Assembly (NCBI RefSeq): GCF_041080625.1 | Contig: NZ_CP163518.1 | Coordinates: forward strand, 2,108,001 to 2,172,000 | DNA length: 64,000 bases | From: Streptomyces sp. CG1 | GTDB taxonomy: Bacteria; Actinomycetota; Actinomycetes; Streptomycetales; Streptomycetaceae | Direction: 5' to 3' | In this document: in pieces, positions 1 to 8,075 of the stretch | Position numbering within the stretch: the stretch's first letter is position 1 | Layout of the letters: each line of letters opens with the position of its first letter | Notes under the pieces: model-generated | Told to the model about the DNA's origin: nothing | What the model saw: the letters and a program-made list of their open reading frames with translations, nothing else | Databases searched by the model: none | Program-made: the position numbers and the translations under genes

Positions 1-913
1 CGCGCGGGGCGGTGTGGTCGAGGGCCAGCCAGACGGCGGCGAGCAGGTCGACCGGGTCGTGCGCCTCGGCGTGCTGCTCGGCGACCACCGAGAAGCCCAG
101 CTCTATCAGCCGCAGCCGGAGATTGGCGACCGGCATGAAGTGCAGGTGCTGCGGCTGGAGCCAGGGCAGCCACCAGCGGCCGAGCAGCCGGGCGTAACCG
201 CTCTCGGGGTCCGGCACCTCGATGAGGAGGTGACCGCCCGGGCGTACGGCCTCGTGGGCGGCGCGCAGTTCGCGGTCCGGGTCGGTGCTGTGCTCCAGGT
301 AGTGGAACATGCTCACCACGTCGTAGCGGGCGGCGAGTTCGGGGGCGAGGGCCGGGAAGGCACCGCGGTAGGCGTGGTCCACGCGGCCCTCGCGGGCAGC
401 GAGTTCGACGCCGTCGGTGAAGTCGAGCCCGTCGAAGGAGGTGCCCGGCAGGACGGTGCGGGCGGTCGCGCAGAAGTGGCCGTGACCGGTGCCGACGTCC
501 AGCCAGGTCTTCGGGGCGGGGTCGTGCGGCAGCATCGCCTCGGCACGGCCCCGGTACATGGCGCCACGGCCGCCGAAGGTGCCGCTCATGCGCTGCTCGC
601 CGAGGCCGTCGTAGAAGTCCCGGTAGTAGAACTCCAGCCCCTCTTCGGTCAGTCGGGGGTTCTGGAAGGTGTGGCCGCAGTCGGCGCAGTGGTCGAGGGC
701 GAAACGGCCGGGCTTGTGCTGGAGCAGGTCGGTGGTGCGCAGGCGGGCGGCGATACGGGCCGAGCCGCACCAGGGGCAGTCGGGACGCGGGGTGGCGAAG
801 AAGCGGTCCGTGCCGGTGGCCAGGTCGTCCTGGTAGGCGGGGCGCAGGGCGGCGATGCGCGCTGCCCTGTCACTCTTGCCGGTCTTCTCGTTCTTTCCGC
901 TGTGGTCGCTCAT
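1..913 (-). CDS. class I SAM-dependent methyltransferase, C-terminus cut by window start
   Basis: The frame is open from the ATG at 913 to base 1 with no stop, so about 304 N-terminal residues are visible and the 3' end lies outside the window. Residues 46-49 (CPWC) and 76-79 (CADC) form a zinc-ribbon-like pair ahead of the Rossmann domain. The SAM-binding motif I is WLDVGTGHGHF at 137-147, and a later segment, HYLEHSTDP, fits the post-II region of class I methyltransferases. The ATG overlaps the TGA of the glycosyltransferase (ATGA at 910-913), so it is the last visible gene of the polyketide operon. I infer that it methylates the sugar or lipid product. N-terminal zinc-binding methyltransferases are common in sugar and polyketide tailoring, but the substrate cannot be read from the sequence. 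Confidence 0.85.
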   Translation of the reverse strand, partial: MSDHSGKNEKTGKSDRAARIAALRPAYQDDLATGTDRFFATPRPDCPWCGSARIAARLRTTDLLQHKPGRFALDHCADCGHTFQNPRLTEEGLEFYYRDFYDGLGEQRMSGTFGGRGAMYRGRAEAMLPHDPAPKTWLDVGTGHGHFCATARTVLPGTSFDGLDFTDGVELAAREGRVDHAYRGAFPALAPELAARYDVVSMFHYLEHSTDPDRELRAAHEAVRPGGHLLIEVPDPESGYARLLGRWWLPWLQPQHLHFMPVANLRLRLIELGFSVVAEQHAEAHDPVDLLAAVWLALDHTAPR

Positions 914-2100
914 CGGCTCTCCGCTGCGAGGTCTGCGAGGTCTGCGAGGTGGGCCGCCGCGGCCCGGGCGCCGCCCGCCGCGCGGAACGCGATGCGGATC
1001 CGGGCGGCGGCGGCCCGGTGGGCGGGGTCGGTGAGTACGGTGTCCAGGGCAGCGCCCAGCTGGGGAGCGCGGACCCGGCCGAAGCGGACCCGGACTCCGG
1101 CGCCCGCGTCCACGACCTGTCCGGCCACCACGGGCTGATCGTCACGGATGGGCGCGACGACGAGCGGCACGCCGTGCCACAGAGCCTCGCACACGGTGTT
1201 GTGCCCGGCGTGGCAGATGACCGCGTCCGCCCGCTCCAGCAGCGGGAGTTGGGGCACGGACGGGAGGACGAGGACGTCCTTGTCGTCGATTGGCACCGTG
1301 AGGAGGCCCCCGGGGTCGGCGATCACCGCCTGCACCCGGTCGGCGCGCTCACGCAGCGCGATGCGGCACTCGGCGAGGAACCGGCCTCCAGCGTCGGCAT
1401 TCGCCGTGCCCAGAGTCACCAGGACCTTCGCCCGGCCCTGGTCCAGTCGCTCCCACGGGAAGCCGGGACCCGTCGGGCGGTCGGCGAGGGAGGGGCCGAC
1501 GTAGTGGATGTGCGGAGCCAACGGCGCCTGGGGGCCGATGAGTTCGGGTGTGCTGAACACCAGCAGCAGATGCGGCGAGTACCGGGGGTCGGCGGTGCCG
1601 GACGGGTCGCCGATGCGGGCGCGCAGCTCGGTCAGGCGCCCGCTCAGCCAGGCGGCGACCTTCGGCAGGCCGTCGTAGGCGCCGCTGAACTCCGCCGAGG
1701 TGGTGGCCGAGGTGGCCCACGGCAGACCGAGGCGTTCGGCAACCAGCGCGCCGGCGAAGGCCTGTTGGTCGGCCACGACCACATCCGGGCGGAACGCCTC
1801 GGCCGCCGCGCGGACGCCCGGTGCCATGCCGTCGGCGAGCGGCAGCAGGTACCACTCCCACAGAAACCTCAGCGCCTCCGCGCCCCGCAGGTCCGGCGGT
1901 CGTACGACACCCTCGGCGCCCGGCACCGGGCCCGCGCAGCCGAACACCTCGGCATCCGCGCCCGCGAGCCGGCGCACCAGTGCCGGGTCCGCGCAGGCCC
2001 AGGCCACCCGGTGCCCGCGCGCGGCGAGCCGGGCGGCGACGCCGACGGCCGGGTTGACGTGCCCGGTCAGCGGCGGCACGACGAAGAGGAAGGCGCTCAT
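910..2100 (-). CDS. MGT/UGT-family glycosyltransferase (macrolide type)
   Basis: This 396-residue GT-B protein begins FLFVVPPLTGHVNP, the N-terminal loop typical of UGT enzymes. The C-terminal donor-binding signature is HAGHNTVCEALWHGVPLV, around residue 295, followed by PIRDDQP. The family moves an activated sugar from a nucleotide sugar to a hydrophobic acceptor, as in macrolide and glycolipid biosynthesis. Its start overlaps the stop of the upstream hydrolase (ATGA at 2097-2100), and its own stop overlaps the methyltransferase start, so it is tightly co-translated in the PKS operon. The likely acceptor is the product of the two PKS proteins (inference). No auxiliary P450-like activator gene is visible. 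Confidence 0.9.
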   Translation of the reverse strand: MSAFLFVVPPLTGHVNPAVGVAARLAARGHRVAWACADPALVRRLAGADAEVFGCAGPVPGAEGVVRPPDLRGAEALRFLWEWYLLPLADGMAPGVRAAAEAFRPDVVVADQQAFAGALVAERLGLPWATSATTSAEFSGAYDGLPKVAAWLSGRLTELRARIGDPSGTADPRYSPHLLLVFSTPELIGPQAPLAPHIHYVGPSLADRPTGPGFPWERLDQGRAKVLVTLGTANADAGGRFLAECRIALRERADRVQAVIADPGGLLTVPIDDKDVLVLPSVPQLPLLERADAVICHAGHNTVCEALWHGVPLVVAPIRDDQPVVAGQVVDAGAGVRVRFGRVRAPQLGAALDTVLTDPAHRAAAARIRIAFRAAGGARAAAAHLADLADLAAESR

Positions 2101-2897
2101 CCGACCCCCGCCCCGGCGCGGATCAGGTCCAGGATGTGCCCGCCGACGACGGCCGGCGCCTCCACCAGCACCGAGTGCTCGTACCCGGGCAGCACGACCG
2201 CCCGGTAGTCCGCCAGCAACTCCCGCTTCAGCGGCACCAGATCGGCGAGGTCCGACTCACCGCCGTACACGCCGAGGACCGGGCAGCGTACGGCTCTGAT
2301 CGCGTCCTCGGTCAGCACCCGGCTGGCGGGGATGTCCCGGCCGAGGGTGGTCTCGCGGGCGAGCCGGGCCGCACCCTTGGCCAGCCGGGCGGTGTTGTGC
2401 CCCCGGTGCGCGATGATCCAGGCGAGGGCGTCGGGCTCGTTGTGGGCGAGTTGGGTCATGACCCGGTCGAGGATGCGGCCCAGCTTCGCCGCCCAGGCGG
2501 CGGTCGCGGGTTCGGACTCGATCAGCGTCAGCGTGGCCGCGCGCTCCGGGTGGCGGGCGGCGAAACCGAAGGCGATGGTGCCACCGTAGGAGTTGCCGAC
2601 GAGGTGCACGGGCCCGGTGACCGCCAGCCGGTCGAGGAGCGTCTCCAGGTCGTCGATGTTCTGGTCGAGGGTGTAGCCGTGGGGCGGGCGCTCGCTGCGG
2701 CCGTGCCCGCGCAGGTCGTACATGACGACGTCGAGCCCGGCCACGGCGAAGGCGGGCGCGACGGTGAAGTAGTAGCTGGCCAGGCTGTCGGTGAGCAGCC
2801 CGTGCACCAGGACGACCGTGGCGTGCGGAACGCGGCCGTCGGCCGGGCCCGTGCGCTGGACGTGCAGCCGGATGCCGCCGGCGTCGACCATCGCCAT
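2097..2897 (-). CDS. alpha/beta-fold hydrolase
   Basis: This 266-residue protein has a typical alpha/beta hydrolase layout: the oxyanion region VLVHGLLTDS near residue 30, the strand DLRGHGRSE, the nucleophile elbow HLVGNSYGGTIAF (GNSYGG, Ser nucleophile), and the C-terminal LPGYEHSVLVEAP carrying the catalytic His. It starts 3 bases after the ACP stop and overlaps the glycosyltransferase start. In a PKS operon such enzymes act as release or editing thioesterases or as lipid esterases. Release of the acyl chain from the ACP is an inference. A second in-frame ATG two codons downstream (MVDAGG) is an equally possible start. Confidence 0.85.
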   Translation of the reverse strand: MAMVDAGGIRLHVQRTGPADGRVPHATVVLVHGLLTDSLASYYFTVAPAFAVAGLDVVMYDLRGHGRSERPPHGYTLDQNIDDLETLLDRLAVTGPVHLVGNSYGGTIAFGFAARHPERAATLTLIESEPATAAWAAKLGRILDRVMTQLAHNEPDALAWIIAHRGHNTARLAKGAARLARETTLGRDIPASRVLTEDAIRAVRCPVLGVYGGESDLADLVPLKRELLADYRAVVLPGYEHSVLVEAPAVVGGHILDLIRAGAGVG

Positions 2898-2900
2898 GGC

Positions 2901-3221
2901 TCAGCCCGCCTGCGTGGTCTTCAGGCTCCACACCACGTACTCGACGAGCCGGCCGACCGTCAGGCCGATGATCTCGTCGAACTCCATGCCGGCGAGGAAC
3001 TCGGCGAGGTTGACCCGCGGCCCGTACCGCTCCTCCAGCAGCCCGGCCAGGGTCACGAGGTCGATGCTCTCCAGTTCCAGGTCGCGGTTGAAGGTGGTGG
3101 ACATGCCGATCAGCACGTCGTCGTCGCCGTACTCCGCCAGCACCGTGCGGAGCATGCCGGCGACATCGGCGAGCACGGCGTCGACGGTGGGCTGCACCGG
3201 GGCCGGCTGGGTGGGGTTCAT
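2901..3221 (-). CDS. free-standing acyl carrier protein
   Basis: This is a 106-residue acidic protein whose ATG at 3221 overlaps the stop of the upstream PKS gene (ATGA at 3218-3221). The phosphopantetheine attachment site is the Ser in DLELESIDLVTL, around residue 52. Residues 15-95 give the expected four-helix ACP pattern, with FNRDLELESIDLV as helix II. It differs from the ACP embedded in the larger PKS (DLEADLSIDSIKRAE), so the system has two separate carriers. The discrete ACP may carry the starter unit or present the finished chain to the hydrolase and glycosyltransferase (inference). Confidence 0.92.
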   Translation of the reverse strand: MNPTQPAPVQPTVDAVLADVAGMLRTVLAEYGDDDVLIGMSTTFNRDLELESIDLVTLAGLLEERYGPRVNLAEFLAGMEFDEIIGLTVGRLVEYVVWSLKTTQAG

Positions 3222-6200
3222 CGGGGGGACTCCTCGGCTGCTTCGTGGGGGTGCGGGTCGTCGGCTGGTCCCTGTCGGGCTTGTCCTTCGTCGGCTCCGG
3301 GGCCGGTCGTCCATGCCACGACGTAGGTGCGGTCCGGCAGGGCGGGCGGATTGGCCACCGGGGCGCAGTGCACGGTGTAGACGCGTTCCAGGCGGCCGGA
3401 GACCAGGAGCCGGCTGCCGTCCGGGGTGGTCTCCAGTACGGCGAAGTCCCGTGGCCGGCCGCCGAGTCCGACGCCCTCGGCCTTGGCGACCGCCTCCTTG
3501 GCGGCCCAGAACCGGGTGAACCATTCGGCCTTTGTGCCGGTGCCGTCCGTCGACCGGGCGTGCAGCAGGCGCAGTTCGGACGGGCCGAGCGCAGTGGTGA
3601 GCGTGGCCGGTTCGCGCTCGGTGACCTCTTCGATGTCGATGCCGGGGCCGGGCTGCGGGGTGTGCGGCCGGACGATCGCCACGGCCGCCTCGGCGCGGTG
3701 GGCGAGGGAGACGTCCAGCAGGGGCAGGTCGCGACCGTGCGTGCCGGTGATGTAGGGGCGGCCCAACTCGTCGTTGTGGACGCGGAGTTCGGCCGGGAAG
3801 ACGGGGCCCTCGCCGTGCTGCCACAGCCACTGCCGTACGGCGTCCTTGACCGCGATACGGCCGAGCAGCCACTGCCGGCGGCCGCGCGGCGGGCGTGCGG
3901 CGTACTCGGCGCGTTCGGCGCCGCCGAGCGAGTTGCGCATGATCAGCTCGCGGGAGGCGAGGTCCGGCCAGCGCTCGTGCACCAGCGCCCAGGCGCCGGG
4001 CCTGGCCTCGGAGAGGGTGTGCCGCTCGGGGAAGCGTTCGACGGGCCGGGTGGTCGGGTCGTTGTCGAAGCGGCGGTCCTGCCAGCCGCCGATCACGGCC
4101 CACACCCGGCCGCCGACGCTGAGTTCCGCGTCGGCTTCCAGGACGGTGTCGGTGAGGGAGGTGATCCGCAGCACGCAGGCGACCTCGGTGCCGGGGGCCG
4201 GGTGGGGCCAGTGGAACCGCATGTGCCGTATCCGCACGGGGAAGACGACGGTGCGTTCGATGCGGGTCGCCATGATCCAGTAGCCGAGGAGCTGGCCCAC
4301 GTTGTCCAGCAGGGCACCCGGCGCGGCGGGGGTGGTGATCACACCCCGGATGTGCCGCTCGCCGAGCGCGGTGAGGTCGGTGAGGCCCTGGAATCCGGGG
4401 CCGTGGAACATCCAGCGCTCCCGGTAGATCTGGGCGGCGGCGTGCTCGGGGCGTCGCTCGGGCGCGTCGGGGAGCGGGCTGCGCGGGGGCGGTTCGGGGT
4501 GGTGCGGGGCGAGTTCGACCGTGGCGCGGGCCGTGGGGCCGAAAGCGACGGTGACGCGGTCCGGGCGGCCGGGGTCCGGGGTGACGGTGACCGGCACGTC
4601 GACGGGGGGTGTGGCGGTGAGCCAGCGGTCGAAGCGGGCCTCGTGCACGGCGACCGCCCGTAGCCCGGGGGCCGCCGCCTCCGCCGCGTCCATCAGATGC
4701 CGCACGATCGTGGTGGCCGGCACCACGGGCCAGCGGTCCTCGAGATCCGGCCAGCCGGGGCGTTGCGGGAAGAAGCAGTGGTCCAGGAGGTGGGGCATGG
4801 TGTGGGGGGAGACGTGGACGGTGGTGGCGGTCGGGGGCGGGGCGGTGAGGGCGGGTCCCGTGGAGGTGCGTTTGGTGGGAGTCGATCCGGCAGGGGCAGA
4901 TCCGGTGGGGATCGGGCCGACGGGGGCGGGCCCGGCAGAGATCGATGCCGTGCGAGGGGGCCCGGCAGGGACGGCTGCGGCACTTGTGGGCCCGCCAGGG
5001 GTCGGTGCGGTGCGAGGCGGCCCGAAGGCGGGCGCGGTGGTGACCGAAGTGCGGTGGCGGCCTGCGGCGATCAGTCGCGCCGCCGTGTCGGCGGTGTCCC
5101 GCAGCAGGGCGGTCAATTCGGCGGCGACCGGGGAGCGCGCGGTGAGGCCGTCCAGTTCGCCCAGGTCCAGACCGGCCGGTTCACCGAGTCTTGGATCGGT
5201 CGGCGCACCGAGGCCGCGGCTGTCCGGGCCGGGTGGGGACGCGGGAGACGCGAGGGACGACGGTCCGCTGCGGTGCGGGGGTGCCCCCGAGGGCTCAGCC
5301 GACGATGCCGGGCGCAATTCCGCGCGGAGTGCGTCGAGGGTCGGTCCCGCCAACGAGACGAGGGCGCCACCAAGGTCGAGGCGGACGGGCGAACGGCGGC
5401 CGTGGGCCCGCTCAGGCGCTGCGGCACGGGGCGGCAGTGCAGGGACTGTCGACGCTCCGGCCGTCCACAACGCCGTGGCCACGCGGCGCAGTTGGGACAT
5501 GCCGTCGCGCTCGGGGGTGTTGGCGGCGACGGTCAGGTGGTCGCGGTCGCCGAGGGTGTCGTCGATCAGGGAGGTGAGCCGGCCGGGGCCCGCCTGGACG
5601 AAGACGCGGTGACCGGCGTCGTACAGGGCCTCGGTCAGCTCGCGGAAGCGGACCGGTTCCAGCAGGTGCCGTACGAACAGCCGGCGTACCTCGGACTCGG
5701 CCTGCGGGAAGGGCGCCGCGGTCGTCCCGGACCACACCGGCACGGTCGGCGGGTGCAGCCGGAAGCGTTCGGCGGCCTGCTTGATGGGGGCGAGGTACGG
5801 CTCCAGCATCGGCGTGTGGAAGCCGGACCGGAAGGGCAGCACCTGGCAGATCACCCCCTGTGCGCGCAGGGACCGTACGAACTCCTCGATCTCCGTGCCG
5901 GGTCCGCAGACCATGGACTGGCGGGGCGCGTTGTCGTGGGAGAGCACGATCCCGGAGTCCGCCCAGGACTCGGCGAGCGCGGCACGGACCTGTGCGGCGG
6001 AGGTGCCGAGGGCGGCGAAGGCGAGACCGGGGACGGTGACCGCGTCCGGGTCGAACTCGGCCATGAACGCATCGACTTGGGCCTGCGCGTACAGCCCGGC
6101 CGCCGCCATGGCCGTCCACTCGCCGACGCTGTGCCCGGCGACCGCGTCCGGCACGACGCCCATGCGGCGCAGCGCCCGGTCCAGCAGACGGCCCACGCCG

Positions 6201-8074
6201 ACGACCCCGAAGCCGTGCCTCCCTACGTCGCCGACCTGGACGTCCGTGCCGGACAGCGGGGGCAGGCCGAAGTGGGCGGCGATGTCGTCCGTGCGAGGGG
6301 TGAAGTCGCCTTCCAGCCCGGGGAAGACGAACGCCGGCCCGCCCCCGGCCCGCCCGAGCAGCGGGCCCGGCCGGAACCACACATCGCTGCGCCCCTGCCA
6401 GGCGCGGCCCTTGGCGACCGCGCGACGCGCCAGGGCGAGCCGCTTGGCGGTCGGGGCGACGATCCCGAGCCGGACGGGACCGGCGCCGGAGTGCGGCCGG
6501 GCGGGGTCTAGCCCTGCGGCCGGCACGGCCGGGTCGTCGGTGTCGAGGAGGGCGGCCAGGCCGGCCACGCTGTCGGCGGCGAGCAGCAGGATCCGCTCGG
6601 GCTCGGCGACCTGCACGGAAGCGGGCGCCGAGTACGTACGTGGGACCGCGTGGGCGCCCGGTGCCTCCTCCAGCACCACATGGGCGTTGATCCCGCCGAA
6701 CCCGAAGGCGTTCACGGCGGCGCGGCGAACCGGCTGCCTGGCGTCGGTCTCCCAGGGCCGGGAACGCTCCAGGGTACGGAAGCGGGTGGCGGCCAGGGCG
6801 GGGTGCGGGTCCTCGCAGTGGAGGGTGGGCAGGAGGGTGGCGTGGTGGAGGGCGAGGGCGGCCTTGACCAGGCCCGCCACCCCGGCGGCCGGCATGGTGT
6901 GGCCGATCATCGATTTGACCGAGCCGAGGACCGGACGGAAGCCGGCACCATCGGATCGGCCGAACACCTCGGCCAGGGTGGCGAGTTCGGCCGCGTCACC
7001 GGCGGGGGTCGCGGTGCCGTGGGCCTCCAGCAGGCCGAGGGAGTCCGGTGCGGCGGGGTCGAGTCCGGCGGCCCGCCACGCCTGCCGCACGGCTCTGGCC
7101 TGCCCGCCGGGGTCGGGGGCGGCCAGACCCGCCGTACGGCCGTCGCTGGCGACGCCCGTGCCCCGGATCACCGCGTACACGCGGTCGCCGTCGCGTTCGG
7201 CGTCCGCGAGCCGCTTCAGTACGACGACACCCGTGCCCTCGCCGATGAGTATGCCGTCGGCGTCGCGGTGGAAGGGGCGGATGCGCTCGGTCGGGGACAG
7301 GGCGCGCAGCTGGGCGAAGACGCTCCAGAGGGTGATGTCGTGGCAGTGGTGCACTCCCCCGGCCAGCATCAGGTCGCAGCGGCCGGTGGTGAGTTCGGTG
7401 ACTGCCTGGTCCACGGCGACCAGAGAGGAGGCGCAGGCCGCGTCCACGGTGTAGGCGGGGCCGCGCAGGTCGAGCCGGTTGGCGATGCGGGAGGCGGCGA
7501 GGTTGGGGACCAGGCCGATCGCGGACTCCGGGCTGTCGGGGCCGAGCCGTTCGGTGAACGCGGCGTGGATGCGGGCGAGTTGACTGTCGGAGAGGTCGGG
7601 CAACAACTCGCCGAGGGTGCGGGTGAGTTGTCCGGCCGTGCGCACCCGCTGGTCGAGGCGGACCAGACCCGGGGTGAGATAGCCGCCGCGCCCCAGGGCC
7701 ACACCGATCCGGTCCCGGGCCGGCAGCCGTTCCGCGCCGCCCGCGTCGGCGAGCGCGGCGGAGGCCACATCGAGGGCGATCAGCTGGTCGGGCTCGGTGC
7801 CGGGCACCGAGGCGGGCATGATGCCGAACCGGGTGACGTCCACCTCGGCCAGACCGTCCACGAAGCCGCCGCGCCGGCAGTACACCTGGTCGGCGACGGC
7901 GGGCCCGGCGGCCGAGCCGGGCCGGTAGTAGTCGGCGTCCCAGCGGTCCGCGGGGACGTCGCGGATCGCGTCGACGCCGTCGCACAGGTTGCGCCAGTAC
8001 GCGCCGAGGCCGGGGGCGCCGGGCAGCAGCACCGCCATCCCGACGATGGCGACGGGAGTACGACGGATCGTCAT
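3218..8074 (-). CDS. PUFA-synthase-like PKS: KS-AT-DH-PPTase
   Basis: This 1618-residue multidomain protein has: ketosynthase at about 8-455 with catalytic Cys in VDAACASSLVAVD (~212), His in LEAHGTATPAGD and His in SMIGHTMPAAG; acyltransferase at about 560-880 with GHSVGEW (~647) and FRSGFHTPM; a long Ala/Pro/Thr/Gly-rich linker (~930-1085) with degenerate repeats; a hotdog dehydratase-like region from HLLDHCFF (~1097) to about 1400; and a C-terminal Sfp/AcpS-type phosphopantetheinyl transferase with GIDIEEV (~1479) and FWAAKEAVAKAEG (~1524). The DH-PPTase ending resembles enediyne PKS enzymes, while the KS types resemble PfaC/HglE. It starts one base after the upstream PKS stop. The fused PPTase probably activates both ACPs of the operon in cis. 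Confidence 0.9.
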   Translation of the reverse strand: MTIRRTPVAIVGMAVLLPGAPGLGAYWRNLCDGVDAIRDVPADRWDADYYRPGSAAGPAVADQVYCRRGGFVDGLAEVDVTRFGIMPASVPGTEPDQLIALDVASAALADAGGAERLPARDRIGVALGRGGYLTPGLVRLDQRVRTAGQLTRTLGELLPDLSDSQLARIHAAFTERLGPDSPESAIGLVPNLAASRIANRLDLRGPAYTVDAACASSLVAVDQAVTELTTGRCDLMLAGGVHHCHDITLWSVFAQLRALSPTERIRPFHRDADGILIGEGTGVVVLKRLADAERDGDRVYAVIRGTGVASDGRTAGLAAPDPGGQARAVRQAWRAAGLDPAAPDSLGLLEAHGTATPAGDAAELATLAEVFGRSDGAGFRPVLGSVKSMIGHTMPAAGVAGLVKAALALHHATLLPTLHCEDPHPALAATRFRTLERSRPWETDARQPVRRAAVNAFGFGGINAHVVLEEAPGAHAVPRTYSAPASVQVAEPERILLLAADSVAGLAALLDTDDPAVPAAGLDPARPHSGAGPVRLGIVAPTAKRLALARRAVAKGRAWQGRSDVWFRPGPLLGRAGGGPAFVFPGLEGDFTPRTDDIAAHFGLPPLSGTDVQVGDVGRHGFGVVGVGRLLDRALRRMGVVPDAVAGHSVGEWTAMAAAGLYAQAQVDAFMAEFDPDAVTVPGLAFAALGTSAAQVRAALAESWADSGIVLSHDNAPRQSMVCGPGTEIEEFVRSLRAQGVICQVLPFRSGFHTPMLEPYLAPIKQAAERFRLHPPTVPVWSGTTAAPFPQAESEVRRLFVRHLLEPVRFRELTEALYDAGHRVFVQAGPGRLTSLIDDTLGDRDHLTVAANTPERDGMSQLRRVATALWTAGASTVPALPPRAAAPERAHGRRSPVRLDLGGALVSLAGPTLDALRAELRPASSAEPSGAPPHRSGPSSLASPASPPGPDSRGLGAPTDPRLGEPAGLDLGELDGLTARSPVAAELTALLRDTADTAARLIAAGRHRTSVTTAPAFGPPRTAPTPGGPTSAAAVPAGPPRTASISAGPAPVGPIPTGSAPAGSTPTKRTSTGPALTAPPPTATTVHVSPHTMPHLLDHCFFPQRPGWPDLEDRWPVVPATTIVRHLMDAAEAAAPGLRAVAVHEARFDRWLTATPPVDVPVTVTPDPGRPDRVTVAFGPTARATVELAPHHPEPPPRSPLPDAPERRPEHAAAQIYRERWMFHGPGFQGLTDLTALGERHIRGVITTPAAPGALLDNVGQLLGYWIMATRIERTVVFPVRIRHMRFHWPHPAPGTEVACVLRITSLTDTVLEADAELSVGGRVWAVIGGWQDRRFDNDPTTRPVERFPERHTLSEARPGAWALVHERWPDLASRELIMRNSLGGAERAEYAARPPRGRRQWLLGRIAVKDAVRQWLWQHGEGPVFPAELRVHNDELGRPYITGTHGRDLPLLDVSLAHRAEAAVAIVRPHTPQPGPGIDIEEVTEREPATLTTALGPSELRLLHARSTDGTGTKAEWFTRFWAAKEAVAKAEGVGLGGRPRDFAVLETTPDGSRLLVSGRLERVYTVHCAPVANPPALPDRTYVVAWTTGPGADEGQARQGPADDPHPHEAAEESPR

Positions 8075-8075
8075 G

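Noticed and set aside
14-3326. Long plus-strand reading frames opposite the left operon (and similar ones to 15.2 kb)
   Set aside because: They are antisense or shifted copies of the minus-strand tailoring and PKS genes, kept open by high GC at third positions. They have no domains or ribosome sites.
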